DNA of 64,000 nt from Chaetoderma sp. LZ-2023a (taxonomy: Eukaryota > Mollusca > Caudofoveata > Chaetodermatida > Chaetodermatidae), in contig CM067370.1 in assembly GCA_034401795.1 (NCBI GenBank), forward strand, positions 59,622,369 to 59,686,368. Direction: 5' to 3'. The notes beneath the pieces are model-generated. The model worked only from the letters and a program-made list of their open reading frames with translations, was not told the origin of the DNA and did not search any database. Positions 1 through 9,839 of this stretch are shown one piece after another. A program made the translations under genes and the position numbers. The stretch's first letter is position 1. The number at the start of each line of letters is the position of its first letter.

Positions 1-1600
1 ATGGCTCATAGTACAAATGGAAAGTCTGATATTACTGATCGCCACTAGCATGGATTAAGGTGATCTAAATGTTTTATTCAACCATTTAATGAATTTCTGT
101 CGTAAAACGAATATTCGCCATTTGCAAAATGGAATTCCCAAAGCTCAAATCTGATTGGTTAAGATGGAAATATGTCTAAGGACATGTTCGACTAGGCAAA
201 TATAGTTAACTACCAGCGACTTCTCCAGTTGAATGCACTATTATCGACTGGCAAATAATCGGGTCAATTATATATAGTTAGCCAGTTGAACACGCACTAG
301 ATCTGCATTTCTAGGAAAGCTGGCTGTGCGATTGGTTACGATTAACTTTGAGTCTATGTACTATACATCAAAGCGAACTGCCGCTGAAGGCGTGAAGCTA
401 ACACATTTCATCCCATAGGCTTGCTACAAAGTATAAAATATATAATTCTAAAATGGGCACTGTTTATGCTATTAGAATGTATAAGATTAAAAAATTTCCA
501 ATCTATATAATCAATATAATCAGCTAGCCAGTCCGATTGATTTTTTTTATCTAATTTCTAACATTTTAATATAAAATATAATAAAGATTTTAAAAATATT
601 CTGAATGACGGTTATTATCGCTAGTCTAGTGGTAGACGTCTACTGGTCCAATTCTCGCATGTTCACCCACTAATCCAACAGGCATTCCTATTGATCTAAG
701 ACGCCGCCAGTTGTGACCCATTCATGGTCATTTAACAGATCGAGTAAAGATCAGGGGATATTACAGTAGTGGTTTCCTAGATCCGAGCTAAGTTTTGTTT
801 TAAACAACATTCTCAAAGCAGAGCTATAATATATCCGCTAGCCGATATTAGTTTGCATAGTGTAATGACGTCATCAGAATGGTATGCGAAATGAAAGCGA
901 GGCATGCTGTCAAGATGGCAGCGTATTTTATTTCGCGGAGATAGAAATAATTATTGGATGTTTTAGTGTTTATTATCATGTTTATTCTCATGAAACATTA
1001 AATAAAGCGATTTAATTGAAGATAATATGAGGATAGCACACTGATACAACACACAGGCGGATATAGGGTAGTTTATTCAAACCGACGAATTGACGTGACA
1101 ATGATAGACATGTGACAGAGACTAGTTAAATTTGTTTATTTGGTGAATTTATTTTATGAAAAATACAACTGATGGTATTGGCGGTATTGACGGTAATTAT
1201 AAATGTAACGATAATGGTAATATTGCGCTATTCCCGATGTATCGCGAAATCGGCCAGCTCTAAACCACATTCAGCCAATCAGAGAGCTAGTCTGAACACA
1301 TTCTATGAAAGGAGCAGACGCATTCTTTGAGAGGTATAGCAGAAGAATCATTAACCATGATGTGGCAAGCGCCTCAGCAAATGGAAGTAACTCCAGCGAA
1401 TTACTATAGGGCTCTTCATGACATAGAAAAATACTCTGGAGATACAGGAAGTAGCCTGCCTGACTCAACACATGAAGAGGATTCTACTGCTTCGTCAGAT
1501 AATGCATTTCCAATTTTTGCGAACTAGATTTCTTTCTCATAATGCATTGAGCTAAAGTACATGGTGATGTTAAGAATATAACATTACTAAAGCATATGAC
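1..1600. other. Upstream AT-rich stretch, no gene recognised
   Basis: No exon, repeat family or RNA gene could be supported here. It should be intronic or upstream of the transporter gene whose first recognisable exon begins at 9318, and missing N-terminal transporter exons could lie here or before the window. An open frame at 1327-1527 has no recognisable motif and an overlapping antisense frame of similar length, so it is not called. The only notable local signals are a CRE-type site and a YY1-type site listed separately. Confidence 0.4.
866..922 (+). promoter_or_regulatory. CRE/ATF site followed by a YY1-type initiator motif
   Basis: A full CRE octamer TGACGTCA (866-873) lies about 40 bases before AAGATGGCAGC (912-922), which matches the YY1 consensus found at starts of many housekeeping animal genes. 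The embedded ATG at 915 opens only a very short frame. The pair resembles a TATA-less promoter and could belong to the transporter gene or an unseen transcript. Both motifs are short and can occur by chance, so this is tentative. Confidence 0.2.
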
Positions 1601-1602
1601 AG

Positions 1603-1666
1603 GCCCCCCCCCCCACACCCACCACCACCCCACCCACCACCACCCTTCCAGGGTGGGTGGGTAGGG
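1603..1666. repeat. C-rich simple repeat with a canonical G-quadruplex motif
   Basis: A poly-C and CCA-rich tract (1603-1646) is followed at once by four G3 runs at 1651-1666 with loops T, T and TA. The two halves are partly complementary, so the site could form either a hairpin or quadruplexes on both strands. Apparent open frames across it are composition artefacts. Confidence 0.7.
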
Positions 1667-2029
1667 ACATCTTGGTTGTTTTGTCCCTGACTTGAACTGT
1701 GTGTGTATTAGAGTGATCCACATGTATGTGTGTTTGTAATTACCCTCTCCCTGGAAATGGAATTCAGTATGGTATTCAGGTCTGTCTGTCTGTCTGTCAA
1801 CAGAGACTACTGGTCTGAAATGGCTCACAGAGGAAAGGATGTGACTGTACACTAAGATTCTGCAACTTATGTCTGACCCGGTATTTCCATCATTTCCCAC
1901 TGTCCTTGGAAATAATAGTATTTCCTAGGAATTTGCCAACCCTGTTGTGTCAGGTCTTATAAATCTGGAAAATATTTAAAAAAAATAAAAATCGGAAAAA
2001 TGTTTTACGGTGTGACAAAGAGGGGATGG

Positions 2030-3080
2030 GGAGGATCTGCAGTGTGCAATTCCGTTCGGACTTTGATTTCCCGATGATAACTCGAGTTCTGTTGGAGGGA
2101 TTGTTATCAATCTGTCGTGGGAGCTTGTCCTTGGTGGTACAAAGAACCCTCTAAATTTTGGCATCAATGGTCAAGGTCACTGTGACCTAATTAATTATGT
2201 AATATTGCGTTTACGAATGATAACTCGAGTTCTATTGAAGGGAGCTTTACCAATCTGGCATGGAAGCTTGTGCTTGGTAATTCAAAGAACCCTATCGACT
2301 TTAGCATCAAACAACAAAGTCACAGTGACCTAATTAATTACGTAATATTGCATTTCTGTATGATAACTCAAGTTCTATTCAAGGGATCGTTCCCAATCTG
2401 GGTGTGGGAGCTTGTCCTTGGTGGTCCTAAGAACCCTATCGATTTTGGCGTCAAAGGTCAAGGGTATGGTGACCTAATTAATTATGTAATATTGCGTTTC
2501 CGGATGATAACTCAAGTTCTATTGAAGGGATCATTACCAATCTGGCGTGGGAGCTTGTCCTTGATTGTCCGAAGAACCATATCGATTTTGTCATCAAAAG
2601 TCAAGGTCACTGTGACCTAATTAATTTTGTAATATTGCGTTTCCGGTTGATAACTCAAGTTCTATTGAAGGGATCATTACCAATCTGCCATAGGAGCTTG
2701 TCCTGGGGGCTCCTAAGAACCCTCTCGATTTTGACGTCAAACGGTCTAGGTCACAGAGACCTAATTTATTACATAATATTTCGTTTCCGGATTATAGCTT
2801 GTGTTCTATTGAAGGGATCGTTACCAATCTGGGTGTGGGAGCTTGTCCTTGGTGGTCCTAAGAACCCTATTGATTTTGGGGTCAAAGGTCAAGGTTACGG
2901 TAACTTAATTAATGATGTAATATTGCGTTTCCAGGTGATAACTCGAGTTCTCTTTAATGGATCATTACCAATCTGGTGTGAAAGCATTTTACTTGGTGGT
3001 CCGAAGAACCCTATCGATTTGGGGGTCAACGGTCAAGGTCATTGTGATCAATCTTGGGTGGGAGGTTGTGTTTGGTGGAA
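2030..3080 (+). repeat. 143-bp tandem repeat, about 7 units
   Basis: The landmark GATAACTC recurs near 2076, 2219, 2362, 2506, 2649, 2792 and 2936, a spacing of 143-144 bp. Each unit runs through a GTGGGAGCTTGTCCTTGG block, an AAGAACCCT block and a TCAAGGTCACTGTGACCT block. The last contains a palindromic nuclear-receptor site: perfect in units near 2172 and 2602, decayed in the others. Long open frames at 2270-2620 and 2635-3108 merely read through the repeat. Related fragments lie at 8725-8985 and 12290-12620. Confidence 0.85.
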
Positions 3081-3734
3081 TAGGTGGGTCATTAGCCACA
3101 TACTTTAGCAATCTCTGATTGTCATTCTTGTTTATGTTATTTCTTGTCGACAGGCAAGTTTTGTTAATATCATGGTTTATATTGGTCAGTGCCTTATATT
3201 TTTGGCAAAATATGTTTTTATTTACTATAGTTCTCTGCGGTGAAAAACTTAAAAACATCCATCCATTTCTAGAATGCGAGATCTTGATGACCTTTTAATC
3301 TACACTGATTTCATTTTCAATGGATATATATGGGAAAACAGTCATGATTTCGTTCAGACAAAAATTATCTATACTCTCCTAAGTAATCACCCCTTAAAAT
3401 ATAAAGTAATCAAAATTTACTTGTCCGAGCCAGACATGTAAAATATCTAGAGAGTTTTGAGCCTACTGTTGTGATTCTTTTTTTAAGTGGATATATTAGG
3501 GGGAGATGCTATGTCATTTATTTATTTATTTATTTATTTATTTGTAAACAGCTGAATTACAGTAGATAATATCTAGTTCTAGCATTTTTCGATTTGATTC
3601 AATTAACCATCGACGTTTACAAAACCATCTTACTAATAGTATGTTATGACATCACTCAGTATATGAACAAAAGAAATATTAGACTACTTGAAGGAGGTGC
3701 TGACTCAAACCTTTTCGTTCTATTTTGCCAATGC
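3081..3734. other. Repeat-flank and unique DNA with a (TTTA)n microsatellite
   Basis: The first part (to about 3180) is the downstream flank of the 143-bp array; a similar flank recurs near 12600, so it belongs to that repeat family. A (TTTA) run of seven units lies at 3516-3543. I see no gene. Confidence 0.5.
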
Positions 3735-4580
3735 ACTTAGTGAACCTGTGACCTAGATATTTAATACTTTGGCATGAAACACAAATCTCTGTTTTGCTGC
3801 AATGTGATTGTATGTGCCAAATTTAGAATTTTGGCTGTCTTATATTCCCAAGTCATAGCCAAAAATGTATATTCACCTATTACTTAGTGACATCATGACC
3901 TAGATATTTGACCATTTAATCTGAAAGTTAAACTCTCGAGCTCGCATATTGCAATATGATTCTATTTGCCAAATTTAGTATTTTACTCTTGCATTCCCAA
4001 GTTTATGACCAAAAATGTGTATTCTAGTATGTACTTAGATGTTTAACCATTTGATCTAAATCTCAAACTCTTTCTAGCCAGCAAAAATATGAATGGATGG
4101 CCCAAAGTTAATAATTCTACCTTTTTTCATTCAACAGTTATGACCTAATGTGTGTAATTTGGTATGAACCTAGTGGCTCCATGACCTAGATGTTTGACCC
4201 TTTGACTTCAAAGTTAAGTTTTCTCTATCCAACCACAATATGATTAGATGAGCCAAATTTGGTGATTCTACTCAGTTGCATTCCAGCGGTGTGGCTAAAC
4301 ATGTGTATTTCGGCATGAACCTAGTGACACCATAACCTAGGTATTTGACATTTCATCTGAAACGCAAACGATTTCTAGGCAGCCTCCTTTTTGTACTCCC
4401 AAGTTATGGCCAAAGATGTGTATTTTGGTATGAACCTAGTGGACTAGATATTTGACCTATAGGCTATTGATCCATGACTCAAACAATTTCTAGCCAGACA
4501 CAATATGAATGGAAGCGCCATATTTGGTGAGTCTACCTTCTTGTGTCTCGAGTTAAAGCCAAAAAGGTGTACCATTTTGA
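3735..4580 (+). repeat. Degenerate tandem repeat of about 150 bp, 6 units
   Basis: The phrases TATGAACCTAGTG, GACCTAGATATTTGACC, CCAAATTTAG and CCCAAGT recur in fixed order with starts near 3750, 3898, 4035, 4183, 4334 and 4441. Units are strongly diverged and some carry deletions, so the array is old. It carries no coding potential. Confidence 0.65.
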
Positions 4581-4739
4581 TTCGAGGAAAGGATGCAGTT
4601 TTTTGGTCATATTACATGTTCTAGGAAGGGGGTGTGTCCTATAATCGAGTACATTCTTTGAGTACATTTTTTTTGTCAAGTTTCGTAAAATAAAAAACAT
4701 ATATAGCACAAAAATTTAACTCATTTTCGCATGGTACAA

Positions 4740-4825
4740 ATTATAGGCGCTTTACCACTATGTTTAATGTATTCCTCAAAACATCATTGCGGAAGTGAAA
4801 TTATTAAATTGGAGCGCCTAAATAT
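4740..4825. repeat. Short hairpin-ended dispersed repeat
   Basis: Arms TAGGCGCT and AGCGCCTA bracket about 70 bp. The interior (about 4757-4806) is closely repeated near 33516-33566, just outside the left end of DIRS fossil C, where the arms are decayed. It looks like a small dispersed element. The overlapping open frame at 4731-4952 is not supported as a gene. Confidence 0.4.
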
Positions 4826-5660
4826 TGCGTATCCATTAATAAAGATCATTTATTACATCAAAATTAATCCTGAATTTGACAAAAAAATGGTGTCCAGAAA
4901 AGATATAAATCATGTGATTTGCCTCAAATCGCAAAAGATTGTTTTTAATTAGAGCGAGTACTCGGATAAAATATTTTGGAGTCGGAACTCTGAATATTTT
5001 ATATTATCATTGCGTGATAGGAACTAAGTATTGTGCTTTAGGTCTGATCTGTACCCGTTTGATAAACAACTCCCGTTAGCATATAAGATCTCGCAAGATC
5101 TACCTGTAAGTAAACTTGTAAGAGAGAGAACACGGCGCCTCCAATCGCAATAGAGTTAGTGGCTCACCAACATAAGAAGCGCTTTATCTCATTTTAATTC
5201 TTGATTCCGTTTTGGATCATTTAATGTTGATCGGCATTACAAAATTAATGCACAATACAAGAGAAAACACTGTTCCAGTATAAATTTTTTCTGAAGAGAA
5301 ATATTTCTCTGTTCTGATTGGATAAATTCTCCCATACAAGCCAATGAAAATAGAGAATAGCAGATATTAGAAGAAATTTGTGTATTTTCTCGGCAACAAT
5401 TTATGTCAAAAGTAGCATTGATTTTGATGTAGTAATGATCTTTATTGAAGATACACGATATTTAGATGGTCCCGTTAATATTTTCACTTCTACAATGATA
5501 TTTTTAGGTGTACATTAAACATAGTGGTATGGCAGTAAGCATGTGTATGGAAATTGCATTCGATTTCTGTGGTCGGTTCTATACAAGTTTTAACCATTTT
5601 TGAGAACGGATTTCAATTTCTCTATGCATCCTTTCTATTGGTATAAGGAGCTTTAGCCTG
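4826..5660. other. AT-rich intervening DNA, nothing recognised
   Basis: No exon, tandem repeat or terminal repeat was seen between the hairpin repeat and the hAT-like element. Confidence 0.4.
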
Positions 5661-5689
5661 TGTCCAATCAGGCTTGGATACAAGTGCAT

Positions 5690-5845
5690 GGTATTGCATT
5701 TAAATGCAAATACAAATGTTTGCAAATGATTCAAATGAAAATGCAAGTGCAAATGCAGCCTAGCTCAGTTGCATTTAAATGCAAATGCAAATGTTTGCAA
5801 CTCTTTCAAATGCAAGTGCAAATGCAAATGTATTTACACACCTCT
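5690..5845. repeat. Left subterminal ATGCAAAT array of the hAT-like element
   Basis: Repeated ATGCAAAT / ATTTGCAT and near variants (GCAAGTGCAAATGC) run through this stretch, mirrored at the right end (7836-8045). The core equals the POU/octamer binding consensus. The open frame over it (5660-5938) is an artefact of the hexamer-like repeat. Confidence 0.75.
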
Positions 5846-6219
5846 GGTACTGAAATTCTGGAACACTGTAGTATGCATCCTATGCGTCTGCTGAGAGTGA
5901 GTATCTTTGGGAAAACATTTTGTAACATAATCATGTAGTGGGTTCTAACGTATGAGAAATGATTTGACTGTGGGTTTTTTAAATAAGCACTGTTGGAAAT
6001 TAAAGTAATCCATTTTAGTTTTAGAGATTATTAAAGCATGATCTTCTTCTTTTCGATCGCTGGTATCACACTTGGAGAGCCATTCTCAAGATGAAATGAA
6101 ATTAAAGCATGATAAACAACAATACATGTACTATAGAATATGAATAATAGAATAGCATATTATTATTAACTCAGGAATGGCCAAACTGACCAAACACGGC
6201 TTCTGTATTGATCCTAAAG

Positions 6220-6345
6220 AATGTCAATTTTCAGACCAAGAAAACAATATTTTTGAAATTTTAACACTGGAATGACTGGCTTGCTTATCGAACAAGTCAT
6301 TGCAATGTAAAATTTTCACAAATATTCTTTGTCTGCAAATGGAAC
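6220..6345. repeat. Foldback repeat type 2 (ACTGGAATGACTGGCTTG family)
   Basis: A left arm with ACTGGAATGACTGGCTTG is followed after a few bases by an approximate inverse (CAAGTCATTGCAATG) and by inverse flanks, so the 125-bp unit folds into a hairpin. Related copies lie at 6855-6975, 9062-9215 and 62310-62455. Confidence 0.6.
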
Positions 6346-6414
6346 ATTTCTATGAAAGAAATAATACTTATTTCACCTTTAAGAGGTAACCATTAGACAA
6401 TTTAATTTTCAGAT

Positions 6415-6650
6415 TTTTTTGCCTATTTTGAAAGTAAATTCACTGATCGCTATTGTGTCCATAGAAACAACACATGCCAGTCAAATTACTTTCAAAATAA
6501 TTATTAAATATAATGTTGAATATCTGGAAGGTAATTTGATTGATAGCCGCTGTTGTGCCTATGGCAGCAACAGTTCCAGTCAAATTACATTCAAAATACA
6601 GCTGTAGGCAAAGGTTTCCAGTCAAATTTGTTTCAAAATATTCTCAGCTT
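6415..6650. repeat. Foldback repeats type 1 (TTTGAAACTAATTTGACTGG family), about two copies
   Basis: Two adjacent palindromic units, each with a TTTGAAAGTAAATT-type arm, a loop rich in GCTGTTGT / CCTATGGCAGCAACAG, and the inverse arm CCAGTCAAATTACTTTCAAAAT. Other copies: 7760-7830, 13190-13250, 30050-30110, 32139-32226, 32872-32970, 33078-33140 and 60241-60333. The family behaves as a small foldback MITE. Confidence 0.6.
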
Positions 6651-6854
6651 GTTCAATAACTGAATTAAGATTCTCACATTTCCTGATTCAAATGTTTAAA
6701 TGTTAATTCCTATGGCTGAGATAACACATGACTGAGTATGTGTGTATGGTGAGACTAAATGACAAGTGATTCTAATCACAATGGGTGAACAGTAAATTAA
6801 CCCATGTCATGCAGGATTATCAGCATCTATTATTTATTGATCTTGGTAAATGTC

Positions 6855-6975
6855 TATTTGCATTCCAAGAAGATAATCTTTGAAGATTTACCACTGGAAC
6901 GACTGACTCGATTACCAAGCCAGTCATATCAGTCATAAATTTTCAAAGATTGTCTTCTCTTGTAATGCAAATGGA
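6855..6975. repeat. Foldback repeat type 2
   Basis: Arms around CCACTGGAACGACTGACTCG and its inverse (AGCCAGTCATATCAGTCAT) with matching AGATAATCTTTGAAGATTT / AAATTTTCAAAGATTGTCTT flanks give a hairpin of about 120 bp. Confidence 0.6.
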
Positions 6976-7835
6976 CATTCAAAATGCCAATCTTGACAAA
7001 TAAAGGATTAAGAGATTTCTGAATGAATGGAGTTAACAACACAATACCATATTCGTAGATTGAGCAACCAGAGATATATATTACTAAGCTCACACTAATT
7101 ATTTTGAAAGGATCTTGACAAAAAAATATAGGTTAGTACTTGTTGAACAGATTGTACAGTCAAAAGTGCTCTAGTGACCACCTGTATCTTGAGGCCACTG
7201 GATTGCGGTTCTTTAAAACAGATGGTTGTATGAATATTATTAATTTTCCTGAAAATCAACATATTGATTAACGCAGCAACAATGTTTAGTCCAATTGTTT
7301 TATTAACCATTTTATGCCCAAACCGGAAAGACCAGCCTTTGTCGTGGGCTTTACAAATGCCCATTTGCTGACCGAGAGAAGAGGATCACTTAGCCATGAT
7401 TTCAGTGGTTTTGTATGTACGGGTTAAAGGGTCAATACCTTGGACAAGAGAATGGAAGCACCCATTCCTTACTATTTAGGTGATCATATTTATTATACTC
7501 TAGAGATATGTTGCTGTTGATTATCTTAGAAACAAATTACTGTAACTAAAATGTGTTGGTTTGCTAAGATCTCAACTGACAAGTTAGACTAATTTCAAAA
7601 TATACATGATTTTGCACACACATATATGTATATTTATGGCTGAGAGCTACATGTTAAGAAATTCAGAGTAAAATGTGTTAATAATTCAGAGAATGAAATT
7701 TAATTTCTAATTTCTAGCAACAGAAATCCCATTTTTATGATTTAACAAATAATTTGGTTGAACATTTTGAAATTAATTTGACTGGGTGCTGTGGCTGCTA
7801 TTTACAGCCGCAGTAACTAGGCTCCATCCTATTTT

Positions 7836-8045
7836 GAATGCAAAATGAAAAAAGCAGTGCCTTTGAAAAAACTCAAATCCATTTGAAGACTCAAATGCAA
7901 ATGCAACCATTTTTATGCAAATGCAAATACATGAGATTCAAATGCAAGTGCAAATGCAAATGCGTCAGAAATTTCATAATTGCATTTAAATGCAAATGCA
8001 AGTGCAAGTGCATTCAAATGCAAATGCAAATGCATTTGCACTTGT
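7836..8045. repeat. Right subterminal ATGCAAAT array of the hAT-like element
   Basis: Dense ATGCAAATGCAAATG-type repeats, the mirror of the left array at 5690-5845. The frame 7838-8185 reads through the repeat and is not a gene. Confidence 0.75.
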
Positions 8046-8056
8046 ACCCAAGCCTG

Positions 8057-8206
8057 TGTCCAATACAAGCTAGCATATTTTCCTCGAATAAAAACGGTAT
8101 TTCAACATTTCAGGCATGTACTCATGTTGGGGGAGATGTGGGGTTGAGTGGGTGTGTGTGCGTGTGTGTCTGTCTGATCTATTAGAAAGGTGTTACTCTT
8201 ATTATT
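8057..8206. other. Target duplication and short unique spacer with (TG)n
   Basis: Starts with the right copy of the 8-bp hAT target duplication (8057-8064). A TG/CG-rich microsatellite-like tract lies near 8140-8175. No gene. Confidence 0.5.
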
Positions 8207-8724
8207 AGCTCACCTGGCCTGAAAGGCCAAGTGAGCTTATGCCGTGGCGACTGTCCGTCGTGTGGTCATCCGTCGTCCATCCATCCATCCATCCGTCAAC
8301 TTTTCCTTTAAACGACTTCTGCGCAAGAACCACTGGGCCGATTTCAATTATATTTGGAAGGAAGCATCCTTAGGGCATAGGGATCCAAGTTTGTTCAAAT
8401 GGAGCCAATCGGCCAATTTGGCTGGCAGCCATCTTGGATTTTGGCCGGTTTTAGGAAACGTCTTTAAAAATCTTCTCCGAAACCACTTGAGGAATCGATT
8501 CAAAACTCATGAAACATCATCTAGGAAAAGAGGTAAGCCAAGTTTGTTCAAGAAGACTTGATTGACCAAATGGTTCGGTGGCCATCTTGGATGACCTAGT
8601 TTTTCCAAAAACGACTTCTTCAGACCCACTGAAGGGATCAGGCCGAAATTTGGGAGATATGATCAGGGACTAAGGGCCATTAAAGTTTGTTCAAGGGAAG
8701 TTGATCCGTCAAAAAATGTGGCCG
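8207..8724 (+). repeat. Hairpin-capped repeat (AGCTCACC family), 5' part only
   Basis: Starts with the diagnostic hairpin AGCTCACCTGGCC / GGCCAAGTGAGCT, followed by a CCGTCGTCCATCC tract and the family body (AACCACTGGGCCGATTTCAA, GCCATCTTGGAT, CTGAAGGGATC). The family 3' end is absent; the copy gives way to 143-bp-type repeats near 8725. The open frame 8244-8561 is the repeat body, not a gene. Confidence 0.8.
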
Positions 8725-8985
8725 CCGTGATGGTGACCTAATTAATTACATACTATTGCGTTTCGGCCTGATAACTCGAGTTCTATTGAAAAGATCGTTA
8801 CCAATCTGGTGTGGGAGCGTGTCCTTGGTGGTCTGAAAATGTTCAACGGTCAAGGTCACTGCGACCTAGTTAATTGCGTAATATTGTGTTTCCGGATGAT
8901 AACTGTAGTTCGATTGAACGGATCATTACTAATCTTGGGTGGGAGCTTGTACTTGGTGTTGTGAATGGCCATTCCTCACCACCGC
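8725..8985 (+). repeat. Fragment of the 143-bp repeat family, about 2 units
   Basis: Carries the same ordered blocks as the array at 2030-3080 (GACCTAATTAATTAC, GATAACTCGAGTTCTATTGA, GTGGGAGC). One unit holds AGGTCACTGCGACCT near 8864, one base from a perfect palindromic receptor site. Confidence 0.75.
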
Positions 8986-9061
8986 TGCAGAGACCATTTT
9001 TGACTGACTTGACCATTAAAGTGGTAATGGTAAAGAAATTTGAGTTTTTACTTAGCCAGTG

Positions 9062-9215
9062 ATCATTTAGAGGCCAAAAAGATAAGATTTGTGAAAATTT
9101 ACCGCTGAAATGACTGGCTTAGTTAACCGAGCCAGCCATTCCAGTGATAAATTTTCCAGAATACTCTTATCTTGTTCTACAAATGGATACTCCTCAGGAC
9201 CACTGCAGAAGCTGT
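9062..9215. repeat. Foldback repeat type 2
   Basis: A hairpin of about 150 bp: ACCGCTGAAATGACTGGCTT then AGCCAGCCATTCCAGTGATA, with complementary outer flanks, followed by CTCCTCAGGACCACTGCAGA, which also follows the copy near 62310. Confidence 0.6.
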
Positions 9216-9317
9216 TTTGTCAAACTTAACAATTAAAGGGCTAAGTTTACACAAGAGGAGTTAAGATGGGTGTTCATTATGTCTTACATAAGTAACATTT
9301 TGAAGATTTCTTTGCAG

Positions 9318-9492
9318 CTGATTTGAACAGAACAGTTTTAATATTGATGGGCATTTATGTGGCTGGATCACTGGCAGGCATGTTCCGGGCTTGGCTGTTC
9401 ACCTTAGCTGGTCAGCGACTTGTGGCACGTCTTCGTAAAGAACTCTTCTGCAGAATCATAGAGCAAGAAATAGCATTCTTTGACACTAACAG
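9318..9492 (+). CDS. ABCB-type half transporter, membrane-domain exon a
   Basis: First recognisable exon of an ABC transporter of subfamily B, a membrane exporter half with one transmembrane domain and one ATPase domain. The acceptor TTTGCAG ends at 9317 and the donor GTAACG starts at 9493. The exon enters after codon position 1 and leaves after position 2. It encodes 57 full codons: a hydrophobic helix (LILMGIYVAGSLAG), then RAWLFTLAGQRLVARLRKEL and QEIAFFDTN. The run AGQR.V.RLR..LF....Q.IAFFD is the hallmark leading into the first intracellular coupling helix, and from memory the closest match is plant TAP2/ABCB27 and animal ABCB10. The exact orthologue cannot be settled without the ATPase half. 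The upstream exon was not found in the window. Mitochondrial or endomembrane location is plausible but unproven. Confidence 0.9.
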
Positions 9493-9839
9493 GTAACGTC
9501 AAAATGATGATGATGATGACGAGTGACTGTGTTCAGCATCCGGGATGAGCTGCAATCCGTTTTCTTCAGCCTTCTCCACTATGTCTTATGTCGAACCCAG
9601 TAACCTAAACACCCTTCGTGTCTTTTCTAACTTTAGTGTTCCTAGATTACGATGATTGAAACGGTGTTATAATATCCTCTATATACTTGTTACTTAAAAT
9701 TCTAACCCTTTATGAGCAGGTGTAATAGTGTATTCTCTGGTATTCAAAGTGACGAATAGAAATAGCATGAAAGAAAAGCTTGCAAAACACGATATCATTC
9801 CAACTTGTCACCAACAAAACCTCTCCTGTTATCAAAAAA
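9493..9839. other. Intron DNA, nothing recognised
   Basis: Follows the donor of exon a and contains a short (GAT)n run near 9504-9520. No repeat or coding signal was recognised. Confidence 0.4.

Larger units (their letters stand above)
5669..8056. mobile_element. Non-autonomous hAT-like DNA transposon, 2388 bp
   Basis: The left end starts CAGGCTTGGATACAAGTGCA and the right end is its inverse with one mismatch, giving 20-bp terminal inverted repeats. Both sides carry the same 8 bases TGTCCAAT (5661-5668 and 8057-8064), an exact 8-bp target duplication. Eight-base duplications and CAG-starting ends are typical of hAT transposons. No transposase frame is present, so it would need an enzyme supplied in trans. 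Just inside both ends lie arrays of ATGCAAATGC-type repeats (see separate entries), matching the subterminal transposase-binding repeats of hAT elements. The interior carries several foldback repeats. The undamaged target duplication suggests moderate age. Confidence 0.85.

Noticed and set aside
600-670. tRNA-like word CTAGTGGTAGACG
   Set aside because: It resembles an A box, but there is no B box at the right distance and no cloverleaf could be drawn.
1327-1527. Open frame of 66 residues, + strand, possible host exon
   Set aside because: No recognisable motif, an equally long antisense frame, and no clear splice or promoter context tying it to the transporter.
2270-3108. Two long open frames of 116 and 157 residues
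   Set aside because: They read through the 143-bp tandem array; the apparent protein repeat is just the DNA repeat in one frame.
5660-5938. Frame rich in Met, Gln, Cys and Lys (also 7838-8185)
   Set aside because: Produced by ATGCAAATG-type subterminal repeats of the hAT-like element.
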